Shown: positions 26,182-36,587, counted from the first letter of the stretch. The stretch: 64,000 nucleotides of DNA from Bradyrhizobium sp. AZCC 1721 (GCF_036924715.1 NZ_JAZHSB010000001.1:3649001-3713000), one strand, 5' to 3'. Program-made: numbers and translations. Notes: generated by a model not told the origin, from the letters alone.

Positions 26182-26482
26182 TGGTCTCTCTTCAGTTTGC
26201 GCCTGCCCCAGTGATGACTTTTGCGATCGGCGTTGAAGACCCGCTCGACGTGACGATTTAACGCCCGCATGACGCCGATACGGGCCAGCATCGTCGGCCC
26301 GCCGCTCTCCGCAACCAAGATTAGCGCCTCCATCGCCGCCTGCCATTCCGGCGCTGAGTGCTCGGCCTTCGGCAGATTCATGATGTAGGTAGCGGCATGT
26401 AGGTAGCGGCATCCTTCAACGTGAGGAGCCGCCGACCATCGGGAAGCGGTATTGGATCCTCAAACGAGGCGGACAAAGGCAA
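26178..26482 (-). pseudogene. Cassette gene A, frameshifted by a 14-bp tandem duplication
   Basis: The 5' part reads in one frame from about TTG 26482: LPLSASFEDPIPLPDGRRLL then TLKDAATY. The 3' part reads in another: MNLPKAEHSAPEWQAAMEAL then ILVAESGGPTMLARIGVM and so on. A perfect 14-base tandem duplication at 26383-26410 lies exactly at the switch. Removing one unit gives a continuous 96-aa protein (DAATYIMNLPKAEH across the joint). The layout (PIPLPDGR, DAA, a helix with EWQAAMEAL) resembles DUF982-type proteins, weakly. The intact 67-codon 3' frame from ATG 26381 overlaps the upstream stop (ATGA) and might be translated by re-initiation. Confidence 0.7.
26383..26410. repeat. 14-bp perfect tandem duplication
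   Basis: Two adjacent copies of ATGTAGGTAGCGGC (26383-26396 and 26397-26410), followed by a further AT. Its length is not a multiple of three and it disrupts gene A. Confidence 0.95.
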
Positions 26483-26576
26483 TAAATCTACTCGGGCAAT
26501 GATCTTGGGTGTTCCATCTTATCCAAGACTATCGGTAGCGGCTTGTCATCTTGTTCTTGTTTTGTACTATCGCCAA

Positions 26577-26756
26577 ATGACGACCGATCGTGAAATCGAG
26601 ACCCTGTTCAGGCGGCTCCGGCTCTACGACCAGCTCGGGCGCCGGGCCGAAGGTCTTTTTCGAACAATCCAGAGAGTATCGAAGGAGAGCTATGGGCCTA
26701 GATCACGTCCGTTCCGAAATAGCGCGCATGCGCGTTCAGGTCGGAAGGCAGCGTAA
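26577..26756 (+). CDS. Possible small protein (59 aa)
   Basis: A weakly supported frame with the start MTTDREIETLFRRLRLYDQL, then GRRAEGLFRTIQRVSKE, a credible amphipathic helix. The last 20 residues overlap the start of the next gene in another frame and are not protein-like. There is no clear ribosome site. It may be a truncated gene. Confidence 0.3.
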   Translation: MTTDREIETLFRRLRLYDQLGRRAEGLFRTIQRVSKESYGPRSRPFRNSAHARSGRKAA

Positions 26757-26886
26757 GGAGATCCTCCAGCTTCAGCGTGCCGGCATATCGACTGCGCGCT
26801 TGCCGGTCGGCCACAGTAATTTGAGTCGGGCCACGTCGGTGGTCTCCCAAGCGACCGGTGGCGCTCGAAAGCCCGACAACAGATAG
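26692..26886 (+). CDS. Small helical protein with a replaced C-terminus (64 aa)
   Basis: A GGAG site precedes the ATG at 26692. The first 35 residues, MGLDHVRSEIARMRVQVGRQ then RKEILQLQRAGISTA, form a charged helix that I recognise as the start of a frequent short Bradyrhizobium protein; those usually continue with a second helix. Here the sequence after about 26797 becomes low-complexity and is antisense to the end of the double-SANT gene. It is likely a 3'-truncated gene fused to other DNA. The role is unknown. Confidence 0.48.
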   Translation: MGLDHVRSEIARMRVQVGRQRKEILQLQRAGISTARLPVGHSNLSRATSVVSQATGGARKPDNR

Positions 26887-27145
26887 CGCTTTTTTTCACA
26901 GCAGACCAGGTGCGGTCTTTAAACCTGCGCGCAACGATCGACACTGGTTCATGAGCGTATTTTAGAAGCTTTCGATCGTCACTCTTGGACCAAGGTCGGC
27001 GCGGTGCACCGGCTCCTGCATTTCTTCGAGCAGTTCTGATCGCGGCTTCCGTGCGGTGAGGTAAGAGCTTGATCGCCTCCGCCACGGAATAGCGGCGTAC
27101 GATTTCGTATTCATCAGACGTCCATCGATTGGTACCGTGGCTCAT
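26772..27145 (-). CDS. Double Myb/SANT-like DNA-binding protein with an A7 frameshift
   Basis: From the ATG at 27145 two SANT-like modules can be seen: RWTSDEYEIVRRYSVAEAIK followed by RTEAAIRTARRN, and PWSKSDDRKLLKYAHEPVSI followed by RTWSAVKK. This suggests a small DNA-binding protein. After VKK (residue 85) the zero frame turns into non-protein-like sequence that runs to 26690. A shift of -1 at the run of seven A (complement of 26890-26896) gives KRYLLSGFRAPPVAWETTDV, then ARLKLLWPTGKRAVDMPAR and a stop at 26772, a credible 124-aa product. It may be a homopolymer mutation or sequencing error, or a slippage product. Confidence 0.6.
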
Positions 27146-27268
27146 CGCTGTGCACTCCGGAGGGAGCATCCGGCGGCCACTATAGGTTGAGCGGGACTAT
27201 GTCCGAAATGTGCAGGAGGACATCTCCCCGCTATCCACGCGCCGAAGCGCCCCGAAAGGGGATGGATT

Positions 27269-27427
27269 TTAGGTTGGGCCGAAAGCACTGATGAGCCCGA
27301 TCACTATGGGGATGAGACCAGCGCAAATCCACAATGCGGGTGCACTGGAGCTTAGGCCGGCAATAAGGATCCAAAGACCGAAGCCGACGATGAAGGCCGA
27401 GATCGCATAGGCGGCCGCTTTTTCCAT
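27269..27427 (-). CDS. Small two-helix membrane protein (52 aa)
   Basis: The ATG at 27427 gives MEKAAAYAISAFIVGFGLWI, then LIAGLSSSAPALWICAGLIP and IVIGLISAFGPT: two hydrophobic helices joined by a short Ser/Pro turn. A GGAT is present upstream. There is no family match I can name. Small membrane hairpin proteins are common in this kind of region. Confidence 0.58.
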   Translation of the reverse strand: MEKAAAYAISAFIVGFGLWILIAGLSSSAPALWICAGLIPIVIGLISAFGPT

Positions 27428-27591
27428 GTTCGATCCAACAGCAAAAGCGGGATCGACGCCTCTACGACTCTCTGCGAGCTCAAACGTTCCGGCGTGCGCG
27501 GGCCGTAATACGCTACGCCGGCTCGACAGCAAGAAATTCTCCTACTGGATGCGCACAATGTCTCTGAACCGGCTCGAAAACGGCCGGAATT

Positions 27592-27861
27592 TCATACCTC
27601 TCTCGCAAAGCCAGCGGCGCGCAAATAGCTCTTGGCATCCTCCTGATAGGACTTTTCGTTGATAGAATTTACCCGTTGAGCTGTTGTCGCAATTGCGCGA
27701 AAATTGCGAATTGCAATCCTGCAGTTGTCAACTTCGTTGAACGGTTTCCCCGCTTCGATGAGCCTCGTCGACACGGGCGGCTCCGGCTCCAAATCCTGCT
27801 GTAGGTTGCGCGTTAGAGAGCTACGCTCTTGGCTCGGATCGACCTTCTTTGGCTTTAGCAA
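27592..27861 (-). CDS. Hypothetical protein (89 aa), possibly missing its N-terminus
   Basis: A TTG at 27861 with GAGG upstream gives a charged protein (KPKKVDPSQERSSLTRNLQQ then DLEPEPPVSTRLIEAGKPFN). The C-terminus NEKSYQEDAKSYLRAAGFA looks helical. The frame is protein-like for some 16 codons upstream of the TTG (REDYTLYRSLEDELLLKPKK) back to a stop near 27920, without a start codon, so the true 5' end may be lost. No domain is recognised. Confidence 0.45.
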   Translation of the reverse strand: MLKPKKVDPSQERSSLTRNLQQDLEPEPPVSTRLIEAGKPFNEVDNCRIAIRNFRAIATTAQRVNSINEKSYQEDAKSYLRAAGFAREV

Positions 27862-27980
27862 GAGTTCATCCTCAAGTGATCTGTACAGCGTGTAGTCCTC
27901 TCGAACCGGGGTTCGTTAACTTCGCGGGAATAGCATCTGATTAATCGCGGCGAGACATCCTCGCGGGTAGTAATGCGTAG

Positions 27981-28011
27981 AGCCGTCGCTGTCCTCCAGC
28001 GGCGGCTTTTT
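27981..28011 (+). terminator. Strong orphan Rho-independent terminator
   Basis: The 11-base arms AGCCGTCGCTG and CAGCGGCGGCT (one G-T pair) around the loop TCCTC are followed by a T run (28007-28011). No protein gene on the plus strand ends upstream, the nearest one being on the other strand. It may end an unannotated RNA or be a relic of a deleted gene. Confidence 0.65.
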
Positions 28012-28081
28012 CGCGCCGGTCTGTTTAGGCTGGCTTGCCACCTATCGGCGTTCAGCTAACTTCGGTGCAGCGGAGTGTCCG

Positions 28082-28663
28082 ATGAATTGGCGATCTGGGG
28101 CAAGGAAGGCAAGCCTATGGATCCTGGGGTCTCTTGGCGTCGGTATATTGGTTGCCAAAGCCATTGAAAAATGGGGAGACCGAATTGGATATCTCGATGA
28201 CCCCACAAAGGGTCTCCAGTGGGCGCTCGCCAAAGCTGCTGCAGTCACGGAACACTGGTTCTTCTATCCAGCTTTGACTTTCCTGATCGGATTGGCGATC
28301 GGCCTTTGGGCTGATGCGTTATTTCGCAGCAGAAGTGCCGAAAGGGAAGCGGAGCTTGCACTGCTGGGATACGATCTGAGGGAATTTTCAGACTTCATTG
28401 TTGAGCGCGCTGGCCAGATTAACCAACGGTGGCCGACGTGCATAAGTGACCGCATGCCGGACCTGCAAGCCTTATTAAATCGGGCGCGTGGCGCTGGGCT
28501 ACCCGCTCCACCGCCAGAGGTCATGCAGCTAAGCGACGATGGCGAGCACTTTGCCGGTTACCTCCACGAGGTGGGCACGTTTCTAATCAACAATCAGTTT
28601 GCGGAAGCGAAGAACGCCGCCATTCATTGGAATGCAGAGATCGAAAAATACGCCAGCCGTTGA
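28082..28663 (+). CDS. Two-helix membrane protein of unknown function (193 aa)
   Basis: Good GGAG ribosome site. A first hydrophobic segment (LWILGSLGVGILVAKAI, residues 12-28) and a second (FFYPALTFLIGLAIGLWADA, about 60-79) are followed by a cytoplasmic domain with helices (EREAELALLGYDLREFSDFI) and a conserved-looking end NNQFAEAKNAAIHWNAEIEK. The layout is typical of orphan membrane proteins in rhizobial accessory DNA. Composition is AT-richer than the core. No function can be inferred. Confidence 0.75.
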   Translation: MNWRSGARKASLWILGSLGVGILVAKAIEKWGDRIGYLDDPTKGLQWALAKAAAVTEHWFFYPALTFLIGLAIGLWADALFRSRSAEREAELALLGYDLREFSDFIVERAGQINQRWPTCISDRMPDLQALLNRARGAGLPAPPPEVMQLSDDGEHFAGYLHEVGTFLINNQFAEAKNAAIHWNAEIEKYASR

Positions 28664-28762
28664 GGCCCGATAGAACCGTAGGGCGCGGCAGAGCCCCGAA
28701 CCGCAAGGGTTCCATTGCCGCTTGGAACCCCGCGCAAGGTTGGCAATTAAGCTTTTGTGAAG

Positions 28763-28924
28763 ATGACCAAAGCAATCCGTCAGCTGGCGGTCACCGGAGA
28801 ACGCGCAGCGGCGAACGCGGCTGACGAGTTTGTGGCTGATCAAATGAAATCTTTGGCCCAGGCCTTCAGAGCTCAGGCCGAAGTTATGAAGAAGAACAAA
28901 AAGAACAAGAAAAAGAAGAAATGA
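28763..28924 (+). CDS. Small lysine-tailed protein (53 aa)
   Basis: The product is a helix (MTKAIRQLAVTGERAAANAA then DEFVADQMKSLAQAFRAQAE) followed by a run of 16 residues that are almost all lysine or asparagine at the C-terminus. This suggests nucleic-acid or polyphosphate binding, as with other lysine-tail peptides. The stop overlaps the next start (ATGA), so it is coupled to the 78-aa gene. It is short and based on composition and coupling only. Confidence 0.5.
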   Translation: MTKAIRQLAVTGERAAANAADEFVADQMKSLAQAFRAQAEVMKKNKKNKKKKK

Positions 28925-29157
28925 GTTTCTCGATAAAGGCAAGGTGCAAGGAGGGTGAAATCCTGCATCGCAGGAAGACCCCTGAGGCTGCGCTGAAGAA
29001 GGCTCGCGAAATGTCGCAAACTGGGTGCTACGACATTCACATCACCACGCCGGAAGAAAGAGACTACCATTCGTCAGAGTTTCCAGACCTACCTCGCACG
29101 CCCGTTGCGCGGCGATCATCTCAGCCGTCCCGGATCGGAGGGCATCGAAGCCGATAG
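28921..29157 (+). CDS. Small hypothetical protein (78 aa)
   Basis: Translation is coupled to the lysine-tail gene. The sequence MSFSIKARCKEGEILHRRKT, then PEAALKKAREMSQTGCYDIH and ITTPEERDYHSSEF, fits a small beta-alpha-beta fold with basic character. The part after SSEF is arginine/serine-rich and less protein-like, so the original stop may have been lost. The first 57 residues resemble short Bradyrhizobium proteins I recall. Function unknown. Confidence 0.6.
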   Translation: MSFSIKARCKEGEILHRRKTPEAALKKAREMSQTGCYDIHITTPEERDYHSSEFPDLPRTPVARRSSQPSRIGGHRSR

Positions 29158-29377
29158 GCTTTGATTGCCACTAGACTTTGGCCCGGCGTCATCGCCGGCT
29201 TCTTGTCGGGCGCTCTCGACTGGCCCCGAGCCCGGCATGCGGACTAGTGATAGATATTCGTCTAGCCGCGCCGTTCTGAGCGCGTGGCACGGGCCAGATG
29301 CGCGCGGCGAGGTTGTTCTCGCACTATCTCGATTATTCACACCATGCCTAAGTGGCCCCCAGTGTGGCCCCGATACT

Positions 29378-29398
29378 AAAAGAGCGCCTTTCGGCGCC
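29378..29398 (-). terminator. Terminator of tRNA-Asn
   Basis: Read on the minus strand: GGCGCC, loop GAAA, GGCGCTC, then TTTT, 33 bases downstream of the tRNA-Asn 3' end. Confidence 0.72.
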
Positions 29399-29430
29399 AT
29401 TTACATCTGGACTAACTATCTGAATTCATT

Positions 29431-29505
29431 TGGCTCCCCGGGCTGGATTCGAACCAGCGACCATTCGATTAACAGTCGAATGCTCTACCGCTGAGCTACC
29501 GAGGA
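29431..29505 (-). tRNA. tRNA-Asn (GTT)
   Basis: A 75-base cloverleaf including CCA. The acceptor TCCTCGG pairs with CCGGGGA, the anticodon stem TTCGA/TCGAA encloses CTGTTAA with anticodon GTT, and the T arm reads GCTGGTTCGAATCCAGC. It borders the small-gene accessory zone on the right. The zone begins at its 3' side, the side where integrases usually act, but I see no duplicated 3' end inside the window. Confidence 0.97.
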
Positions 29506-29778
29506 ATAGGCGAAACAAAGGTTCGCGAGCGGGCAGCGTATAACAAAGCCTCTCGGGCTTGCAAAGGACCAAATCACAGGCTGCGCATTTGCTTGATGCC
29601 GGACCGGAAAGTCACCGCACTACAACGGTTTGTCACCGCTTTCGTCCTCCGGGTAGACGGCTGGCGGAACCGGGCGCAGGGCAATTGCGTCATCTATAGG
29701 GGCCCTGGATCGGGGCCGCCAATTCGACTCAATCGGCCCAGAGCCTCTGTGGTGCCGGGTTTCACGGGAGCTGATTCG

Positions 29779-29958
29779 ATGCCAGCCAAAGTGACCGAAC
29801 TGACACGTGCGGCACCTCCGATCGTTCCGAGCGACATTCCCACCATGAGCGACGACGAATGCCTGGTTCGGCTCGCGCAAGCCGTTGAAGAACATGATGA
29901 CGGGCATCTGGATGAGGTGGCGCGGCTGATCGCCCGATTAGCCGTCCCGATAGAGTAG
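29779..29958 (+). CDS. Small acidic hypothetical protein (59 aa)
   Basis: A GGGAG ribosome site precedes the ATG at 29779. The product MPAKVTELTRAAPPIVPSDI, then PTMSDDECLVRLAQAVEEHD and DGHLDEVARLIARLAVPIE, has an unstructured start and two acidic helices. The upstream extension of the frame to 29593 is not protein-like. No family is recognised; it lies just before the PIMT-like gene. Confidence 0.58.
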   Translation: MPAKVTELTRAAPPIVPSDIPTMSDDECLVRLAQAVEEHDDGHLDEVARLIARLAVPIE

Positions 29959-30096
29959 GCGACAGCAGCGGCTTTTCCCGGCGGCGGTGGCTCGCAACAG
30001 GCGCCCGCATGTTGCGTTTTGCCGGAGCTTGTACCAAAGATGGCCCGGTTTCAGCTCCCCCGGCGGCAACGCCGCATGCTTTCAGGGTCTTCGCCT

Positions 30097-30762
30097 ATGT
30101 CCGGTTTTGCGACCGCGCGCCAGAAAATGGTCGATGGTCAGGTGCGTCCGAGCGACGTGACCGATATCCGAATTCTCGATGCCATGCTGGCGGTGCCGCG
30201 CGAGGCCTTCGTTCCCGAAAACAAGCAGGCGCTGGCCTACCTGGATCTCGATCTCGACGTCAGCGAAGGGGGCTCGGCCAAGCGCTTCCTGATCAAGCCG
30301 GCAGTGCTGGCCAAGATGCTGCAGGCGGCCGAGATCAGGGCGACCGATCGCGTCCTCGTGGTCGGCTGCGCCACTGGCTACGCCGCAGCCGTGATCGCTC
30401 GATTCGCGGCCCAAGTGACCGCGACGGAGAGCGATTCGGCGCTGGCGGCGAGGGCACAGGCGATTCTGGCCGCCAATGGCTGTGGAAACGTGACCGTTCG
30501 GGCCGCGGCGCCGGCCGATGGAGACCCGGCGAACGCACCTTATGATGTCATCGTGCTGAACGGCGCAACCGAGATCGTACCGGAGCGGCTCTACGGGCAA
30601 TTGCAGAATGGTGGCCGATTGGTGGGTGTTTTTGCGAAGTCGCTGCCCGCGCGGGCCACCATGGTGACCTGTTCGCACGGCGATTTCGGTCACCGGACGC
30701 TGTTCGATGCCGTTGCCCCGGTGCTGCCCGGCATGGAACTAGTTCCGGCCTTCGTTTTCTAG
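30097..30762 (+). CDS. Protein-L-isoaspartate O-methyltransferase-like protein
   Basis: 221 aa, Rossmann SAM-methyltransferase fold of the PIMT family. The start MSGFATARQKMVDGQVRPSD and LDAMLAVPREAFVPE are typical. SAM motif I is VVGCATGYAAAVIARF, where standard enzymes have a more acidic GTGSGY form. The PIMT active-site segment (usually GQTISQP) reads GGSAKRFLIKP, so repair activity is doubtful. This divergent form is regularly found just upstream of tolC in alphaproteobacteria, as here. I chose the ATG at 30097; the frame extends to 30019. Confidence 0.86.
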   Translation: MSGFATARQKMVDGQVRPSDVTDIRILDAMLAVPREAFVPENKQALAYLDLDLDVSEGGSAKRFLIKPAVLAKMLQAAEIRATDRVLVVGCATGYAAAVIARFAAQVTATESDSALAARAQAILAANGCGNVTVRAAAPADGDPANAPYDVIVLNGATEIVPERLYGQLQNGGRLVGVFAKSLPARATMVTCSHGDFGHRTLFDAVAPVLPGMELVPAFVF

Positions 30763-30993
30763 CCTTTCAGCCCTTTCCACGCCCAATAATCGCCCGTTGC
30801 GGCCAGCTAAATCCTGTTCGAAATCAGAAGTGTGGCCCGATTGCCCCACGTGAAGAGTTTCGTCGGCGGTTTGCTTGCGGGGGTGTTCCGTCCAGGCTAC
30901 CTGCGGAATAAGGTGAGCCGGGACTCACTTCAAGTGAAGCGACGTTCGGTTAATGATCGTGTGCGATCATGTTCATGGGCCGGGCGTTCAAAA

Positions 30994-32418
30994 ATGATTG
31001 GAATGCTTGGGATGCGTGGGGTGAAGGCATTTGCCGGGGCCGCGGCTTCGGCCCTTCTATTAGTGTGCATGGGCCCGACGCCCGTCTTGGCCGACACGAT
31101 CGAGGCAGCGCTGGTGCGCGCCTATCAGAACAATCCGCAGCTCAACGCGCAGCGCGCGCAGGTGCGCATCACCGACGAGAACGTGCCGCAAGCGCTGTCG
31201 GGCTATCGTCCCAGGGTTTCGGTCACCGCGAGCGCGGGCTACCAATATACGGATACGCTCAGTACGCAGGGCGGCACCCCCACCCAGATCGTGAGAACCC
31301 CTATTGTCGGCGCCAATCCGCCGCGCAGCATCGGCGGGACCGTCACGCAGACGCTCTTCAACGGCCAGCAGACCGCGAACAGGACCAGAGCGGCGGAAGG
31401 CCAGGTTTCCGGCGCGCGCGAAGCGCTGCGGGCACTCGAATCAGCGGTCCTGCTCAGCGGCGCCACGATCTACATGGACTATCTGCGCGATTCGGCGATC
31501 GTCGAGGTGCAGAAGAGCAACGTTCGCGTGTTGGAGCAGACGCTGAAACAGACGCGCGACCGCTTCAATGTCGGCGAAGTCACGCGCACCGACGTGGCGC
31601 AGTCGGAGGCGCAGCTCGCCGCCGGTAAGACGCAACTCCTGACCGCCGAAGCCAATCTGACGACGACGCGCTCGAACTTCCGCCGCATCATCGGCAACGA
31701 GCCGCAAGCGCTGGCGCCGGGCTCGCCGGTCGACCGCTTCCTGCCGTCGACGCTGCCGGCGGCCGTCGAGCTCGGGCTGACGCAGAACCCGAACGTCACC
31801 GCGGCGATGTTCGGCATCGATGTCAGCTACCTCCAGGTCAAGGTGGCCGAAGGCGCGCTGTTGCCGACGGTCACACTGCAGGCCGCGGTGCAGCAGTCCT
31901 GGGAGCAGAGCCTGATCCAGTACCGCTCGTTCGGCGCATCGGTCACCACGCAGCTCTCGGTCCCGATCTATCAGGGCGGCGGTGAATATTCGCTGATCCG
32001 CCAGTCCAAGGAAACGGCGGCGCAACAGCGTCTCGTGCTCGATCAGACTCGCGACCAGACCCGCGCCAACGTGGTCACGGCATGGGGGCAGCTCGTCGCC
32101 GGCAAGGCGCAGGTCGCCTCCGCCCAGGCGCAGGTGCAGGCGTCGGAAATCGCGCTGAACGGCGTGCGCGAGGAAGCCAAGGCCGGACAGCGCACCACGC
32201 TCGACGTGCTTAACGCGCAGCAGGCGCTGGTGAATGCGCGCGTCGCGCTCGTCACCGCGCAACACGATCGCGTGGTTGCGTCATACTCGGTGCTGGACAA
32301 GATCGGACGGCTGACGCCGCAGGTGCTGAACCTGCCCACCACGATCTACGATCCGAGCGTGCACTATCATCAGGTGCGCGATAGCTGGGCCGGCGTGCGC
32401 ACACCCGACGGCCGCTGA
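30994..32418 (+). CDS. tolC: Outer-membrane channel TolC
   Basis: Outer-membrane exit duct for type I secretion and drug efflux, about 474 aa. A signal peptide (AFAGAAASALLLVCMGPTPV, cleaved near VLA) is followed by the typical DTIEAALVRAYQNNPQLNAQ and two internal repeats of coiled helices. Conserved NVGEVTRTDVAQSEAQLA and AKAGQRTTLDVLNAQQALVN segments are present. I used the ATG at 30994; ATGs at 31003 and 31012 are possible. The frame open to 30832 is upstream noise. It lies alone with its own terminator and could serve the RTX protein encoded at 36.7-39 kb. Confidence 0.94.
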   Translation: MIGMLGMRGVKAFAGAAASALLLVCMGPTPVLADTIEAALVRAYQNNPQLNAQRAQVRITDENVPQALSGYRPRVSVTASAGYQYTDTLSTQGGTPTQIVRTPIVGANPPRSIGGTVTQTLFNGQQTANRTRAAEGQVSGAREALRALESAVLLSGATIYMDYLRDSAIVEVQKSNVRVLEQTLKQTRDRFNVGEVTRTDVAQSEAQLAAGKTQLLTAEANLTTTRSNFRRIIGNEPQALAPGSPVDRFLPSTLPAAVELGLTQNPNVTAAMFGIDVSYLQVKVAEGALLPTVTLQAAVQQSWEQSLIQYRSFGASVTTQLSVPIYQGGGEYSLIRQSKETAAQQRLVLDQTRDQTRANVVTAWGQLVAGKAQVASAQAQVQASEIALNGVREEAKAGQRTTLDVLNAQQALVNARVALVTAQHDRVVASYSVLDKIGRLTPQVLNLPTTIYDPSVHYHQVRDSWAGVRTPDGR

Positions 32419-32737
32419 TCTCCGAGTACATTTCCGCACAGTCGGGATGAAATCGTCGCCCGGCGCCTGATGCGCCGGGCGCTTTGCTTGCAATCAATTG
32501 TGGCCATGACGTACCGTTTCCGGGGCGAGCTGAGCGATTCGTGGCCCGCGTCTTTGCATCTCATGGACGCGCGTCGGGTTGCGTTTTTGAGGGGAGCAGA
32601 CCTCCCGCAGCGATGCTGCGGGCGGGCTTGATCTGGGGACAAGTCAGGCTTGTGCGGTGAAAATCCCGGCCTGCATTTCCGGAACCGGCAATTCCCTCTT
32701 GGCTTTGGTGTAAAATGGTTTCGATGTGGAGTCGGAG
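32419..32737. other. tolC-popZ intergenic region
   Basis: About 320 bases. It contains the tolC terminator (32458-32480) and presumably the popZ promoter; I see no gene and no clear regulatory site otherwise. Confidence 0.55.
32458..32487 (+). terminator. tolC terminator
   Basis: Perfect 9-base arms GCCCGGCGC and GCGCCGGGC around CTGAT, then GCTTTGCTT, about 40 bases after tolC. Confidence 0.8.
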
Positions 32738-33433
32738 ATGACGCAACCTGCAAAGGTCCAAGAGCCCTCGATGGAGGAGATTCTGGCGTCGATCCGTCGC
32801 ATCATTGCCGACGACGAGGCAAAGCCTGCCGCTGCCAAGCCGGAGGCCGCTGCGGCGCCGCCACCGAAACCGGTGATGAAGGACATCCCGCCGTCGGCCA
32901 TTGCCCCCAAGCCGGCTGCTCCGAAGCCTGCGCCGGCCCCGCCGCCTGCACCCGCGCCTGAACCGGTCGCCAGCAACAGCCAGGACGACATCGACGCGAT
33001 GCTGGCGAGCCTCGATGCGGCAACGCCCGAGGCCGATATCAGGCCGGCGCCGCAGCCGGAAGCCGACGTGTTCGAGCTCACCGACGAGATGGCGCTGCCG
33101 GATCCGGCGCCACCGAAAGCCTCCTTCAACAAGATCGAGTCGGAGGACGACATCGAGTTCAGCGAGTCCCACAGGGGGCGGCAGCCAGGCCACGAGCCGC
33201 CGCCGTTCGAAGCACCGCAGCAGCCGATCTTGTCGCGCTCGACCGTCTCCGCGGTCGAATCCGCCTTCAATTCGCTGGCCAATACCGTGCTGAGCAATAA
33301 CGCGCGGACGCTGGAAGATCTGGTCAAGGAAATGCTGCGGCCGATGCTAAAGTCCTGGCTCGATGACAATCTGCCGGGATTGGTGGAGCGGATCGTCAAG
33401 GCCGAAATCGAGCGGGTTTCGCGCGGGCGCTAG
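32738..33433 (+). CDS. popZ: Polar organising protein PopZ (DUF2497)
   Basis: Cytoplasmic scaffold that forms a condensate at the cell pole and anchors ParB and cell-cycle proteins, 231 aa. The N-terminal helix EEILASIRRIIADDE (about residues 12-26), a long proline/alanine/acidic linker (about 28-150) and the C-terminal oligomerisation helices (SAVESAFNSLANTVL, then LVKEMLRPMLKSWLDDNLP and LVERIVKAEIERV) are the three family parts. GGAG about seven bases upstream supports the ATG at 32738. Its position just before valS is the standard alphaproteobacterial order. Confidence 0.93.
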   Translation: MTQPAKVQEPSMEEILASIRRIIADDEAKPAAAKPEAAAAPPPKPVMKDIPPSAIAPKPAAPKPAPAPPPAPAPEPVASNSQDDIDAMLASLDAATPEADIRPAPQPEADVFELTDEMALPDPAPPKASFNKIESEDDIEFSESHRGRQPGHEPPPFEAPQQPILSRSTVSAVESAFNSLANTVLSNNARTLEDLVKEMLRPMLKSWLDDNLPGLVERIVKAEIERVSRGR

Positions 33434-33706
33434 TCCCAAGATTGCATCAAGACTACATCGAGGCAGCCTCGGCGGCGTCGATCGCGGACCCCATCCGCAC
33501 CTTCAAACCGGCGTTACCGCGGCTCCCCGCTGCCGCCGGACTTGAGTTGTCAGGTTGACTTGAGGCGCTGTGGCGGCTTTCTAGGGGCGGCCCGGCGCCT
33601 ATCACATCAGAACCGGGCGCTACCACGTTGATTTGATTCACATTCTATGAGCGGACCGGCGACGGATTTGCTCAAGAACGCCCTCTACATCCCCAATTGC
33701 AGTGCC

Positions 33707-36574
<2,868 letters not shown>

Positions 36575-36587
36575 CGCGCCAACCGCA

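Noticed and set aside
29165..29494. A 109-aa plus-strand frame ending in a GWIRTSD-type sequence
   Set aside because: It reads through the complement of tRNA-Asn; this type of sequence is a known false translation of tRNA.
19003..29505. Attachment-site repeats flanking the accessory zone
   Set aside because: I looked for repeats of the tRNA-Cys and tRNA-Asn 3' ends inside the zone and did not see any, nor an integrase gene.
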